A stretch of DNA of 64,000 nucleotides from Chaetoceros tenuissimus. Lineage: Eukaryota > Bacillariophyta > Thalassiosirophyceae > Chaetocerotales > Chaetocerotaceae. Numbering within the stretch: position 1 is the stretch's first letter; every line of letters starts with the position of its first letter. Under the pieces are notes generated by a model, which worked only from the letters and a program-made list of their open reading frames with translations, did not search any database and was not told the origin of the DNA. This document shows, piece by piece, positions 62,750 to 64,000 of this stretch. The stretch covers positions 310,001 through 374,000 of the forward strand of contig BLLK01000029.1 in assembly GCA_021927905.1 (NCBI GenBank), given 5' to 3'. The position numbers and the translations under genes are program-made.

Positions 62750-64000
62750 ACTCCCAACATATTCAAAGTACATGTTTCTATAATAACAATAATGGTAATA
62801 ATAAGATTAAAATTTGTAATTAAAAAAATTGTATTTTACTTTCATTTATCATCTAAAATTTCTTGTCATAATCGAATAATAACATTGCTCCATAGCCGGT
62901 AATACTCATTGTACCTTGTCCATAGCTACATATCTTTCACAAATTTCAAATAATGTCAAACAGCCTGATTGACATTGCTCCAAATTCAAAAAGAGGCAAG
63001 GCCGACGACAACTAATCATTTCCAACAAAAACAAACACAAACAAACATAGACAATAGTGAAATGATATAATTAAGGTTCGATATTACGCTTAACAATGAA
63101 TACACGCGTGAGCCTCAGTAAAGTAAGCGTCTCCACTGAAATGGAAGGATGGTAAGAACACTATACTTTGGGGTCATTATTCACTATTCATATCTTTTCT
63201 CTTTTTGTTTAGGTTGAATACTACAACATACGATACATAAATGCCATGAAAACCTCTCTCCTATCCCAAGGCTATATGATCTATATTTATATCGACATTT
63301 AAATAGCACATCTACTACAACCAACAACAACAAAAGTGAGAAAGAATGAAACACAAATTGAATCCATACAATTCACATGACCGTCACTCACACTATTACA
63401 TGCATTGTTCTAAGGACCGTGTAAAACTTCACATACTCAAAATGAACGACACTAACAGAAACTTGAAGGTCTGAGTAATAAAAATATATTGAAACAAATT
63501 GTCATTGGTAGTAGTTGGATAGTTCACCAAAAACTATCTACTACTTTCACCACAAAGACAAAAAAATATTTGGTGGGTGGTGAACAATGAAAGTTAATCT
63601 TTCTGGGATTCAAAATTCAAAATGATTGTACAAGACTACATAGGCCAGCCATACAAATTTTCCTTTCGCCAATGACGGGTTTTCTTGGCTAAGTGACATG
63701 GTTTTGAGGCTAATTTAGTATAAGAATAAATAATAGGTTACTGCATCTGTAAATATAATAGGTTCCCAAACCTCTTACTCCGTCTGAATAGAATAGTTAG
63801 AAAATAGGTATGATATTTTTTCTCCTATCCCCATTTCTATCGGTTTTATTTTTGCGGATAGACCCGTACGTACTTAATACTTATTATGGTCTTCTGTCCA
63901 AAGTACTTATGTGAGACTAAGCCTAATAAGCATCAACAACAACAACCACTATCGCAACTTCGTGCTCCCATAATACTACAAATCAATAGTTTCAGCAAAA
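62750..64000. other. Intergenic, no gene seen
   Basis: 1.25 kb without an ORF of note on either strand. AT-rich, with A/C-rich tracts near 63020-63050 and a GTACGTAC palindrome near 63867-63875. No RNA gene or repeat array recognised. Confidence 0.45.

Noticed and set aside
63060-63100. GGTTCGA sequence recalling a tRNA T-loop
   Set aside because: No matching acceptor or anticodon stem can be drawn around it.

Overview
The window is nuclear DNA of a photosynthetic stramenopile, most probably a diatom. Three proteins begin with a signal peptide followed by a Phe-containing plastid cleavage motif (the AFAP/GFAP type of secondary red plastids). Introns are short (mostly 54-117 nt), begin GTAAGT, GTACGT or GTGAGT and end in AG. 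The DNA is AT-rich, genes are dense and alternate between strands. The species cannot be fixed from sequence alone. Splice joins given here were read by eye; almost all were checked by codon phase and by continuity of the protein.

1-27.3 kb is a housekeeping block. It holds a 5'-truncated unknown gene, a plastid DHH phosphoesterase carrying EF-hands and CBS domains, mitochondrial ribosomal protein bL9, homoserine kinase, plastid release factor RF3, two related cyclophilins (one membrane-anchored, one predicted to enter the thylakoid lumen by the Tat route), a YCII-domain protein, an EDR2-C/DUF1336 protein, an ABC half-transporter, the PAN2 deadenylase subunit, a mitochondrial pyruvate dehydrogenase kinase-type protein kinase and eIF2B epsilon. 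A 2.1 kb gene-poor stretch at 15.9-18.0 kb contains an 819 bp element with perfect terminal inverted repeats and a 4 bp target duplication (MITE-like).

27.4-33.7 kb is a DIRS-order tyrosine-recombinase retrotransposon on the minus strand. It looks whole, has split direct repeats of the Ngaro/PAT arrangement, and inserted about 150 bp upstream of the eIF2B epsilon start codon.

34.1-38.1 kb encodes a protein with six bromodomains, polybromo-like but without BAH or HMG domains.

38.5-62.8 kb is an accessory island. It has about a dozen genes without recognised homologues, many with internal tandem duplications and acidic low-complexity tails. Embedded in it are a Mutator-like (MULE) transposase with an extra PDZ-like domain and a SWIM finger, a small paralogous family of 188-233 aa proteins (46.8, 52.5 and 53.2 kb), a protein with a possible XS-type zinc finger, a SET-domain protein with a nearby relic of a second SET copy, and an eight-exon gene for a 1565 aa protein with a 28-residue repeat array and a SAP-like motif. 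62.75-64 kb shows no convincing gene.

The most unusual protein architectures are the calcium-sensing DHH phosphoesterase, the PDZ-bearing transposase and the six-bromodomain protein. The island is the best candidate for undescribed lineage-specific biology.
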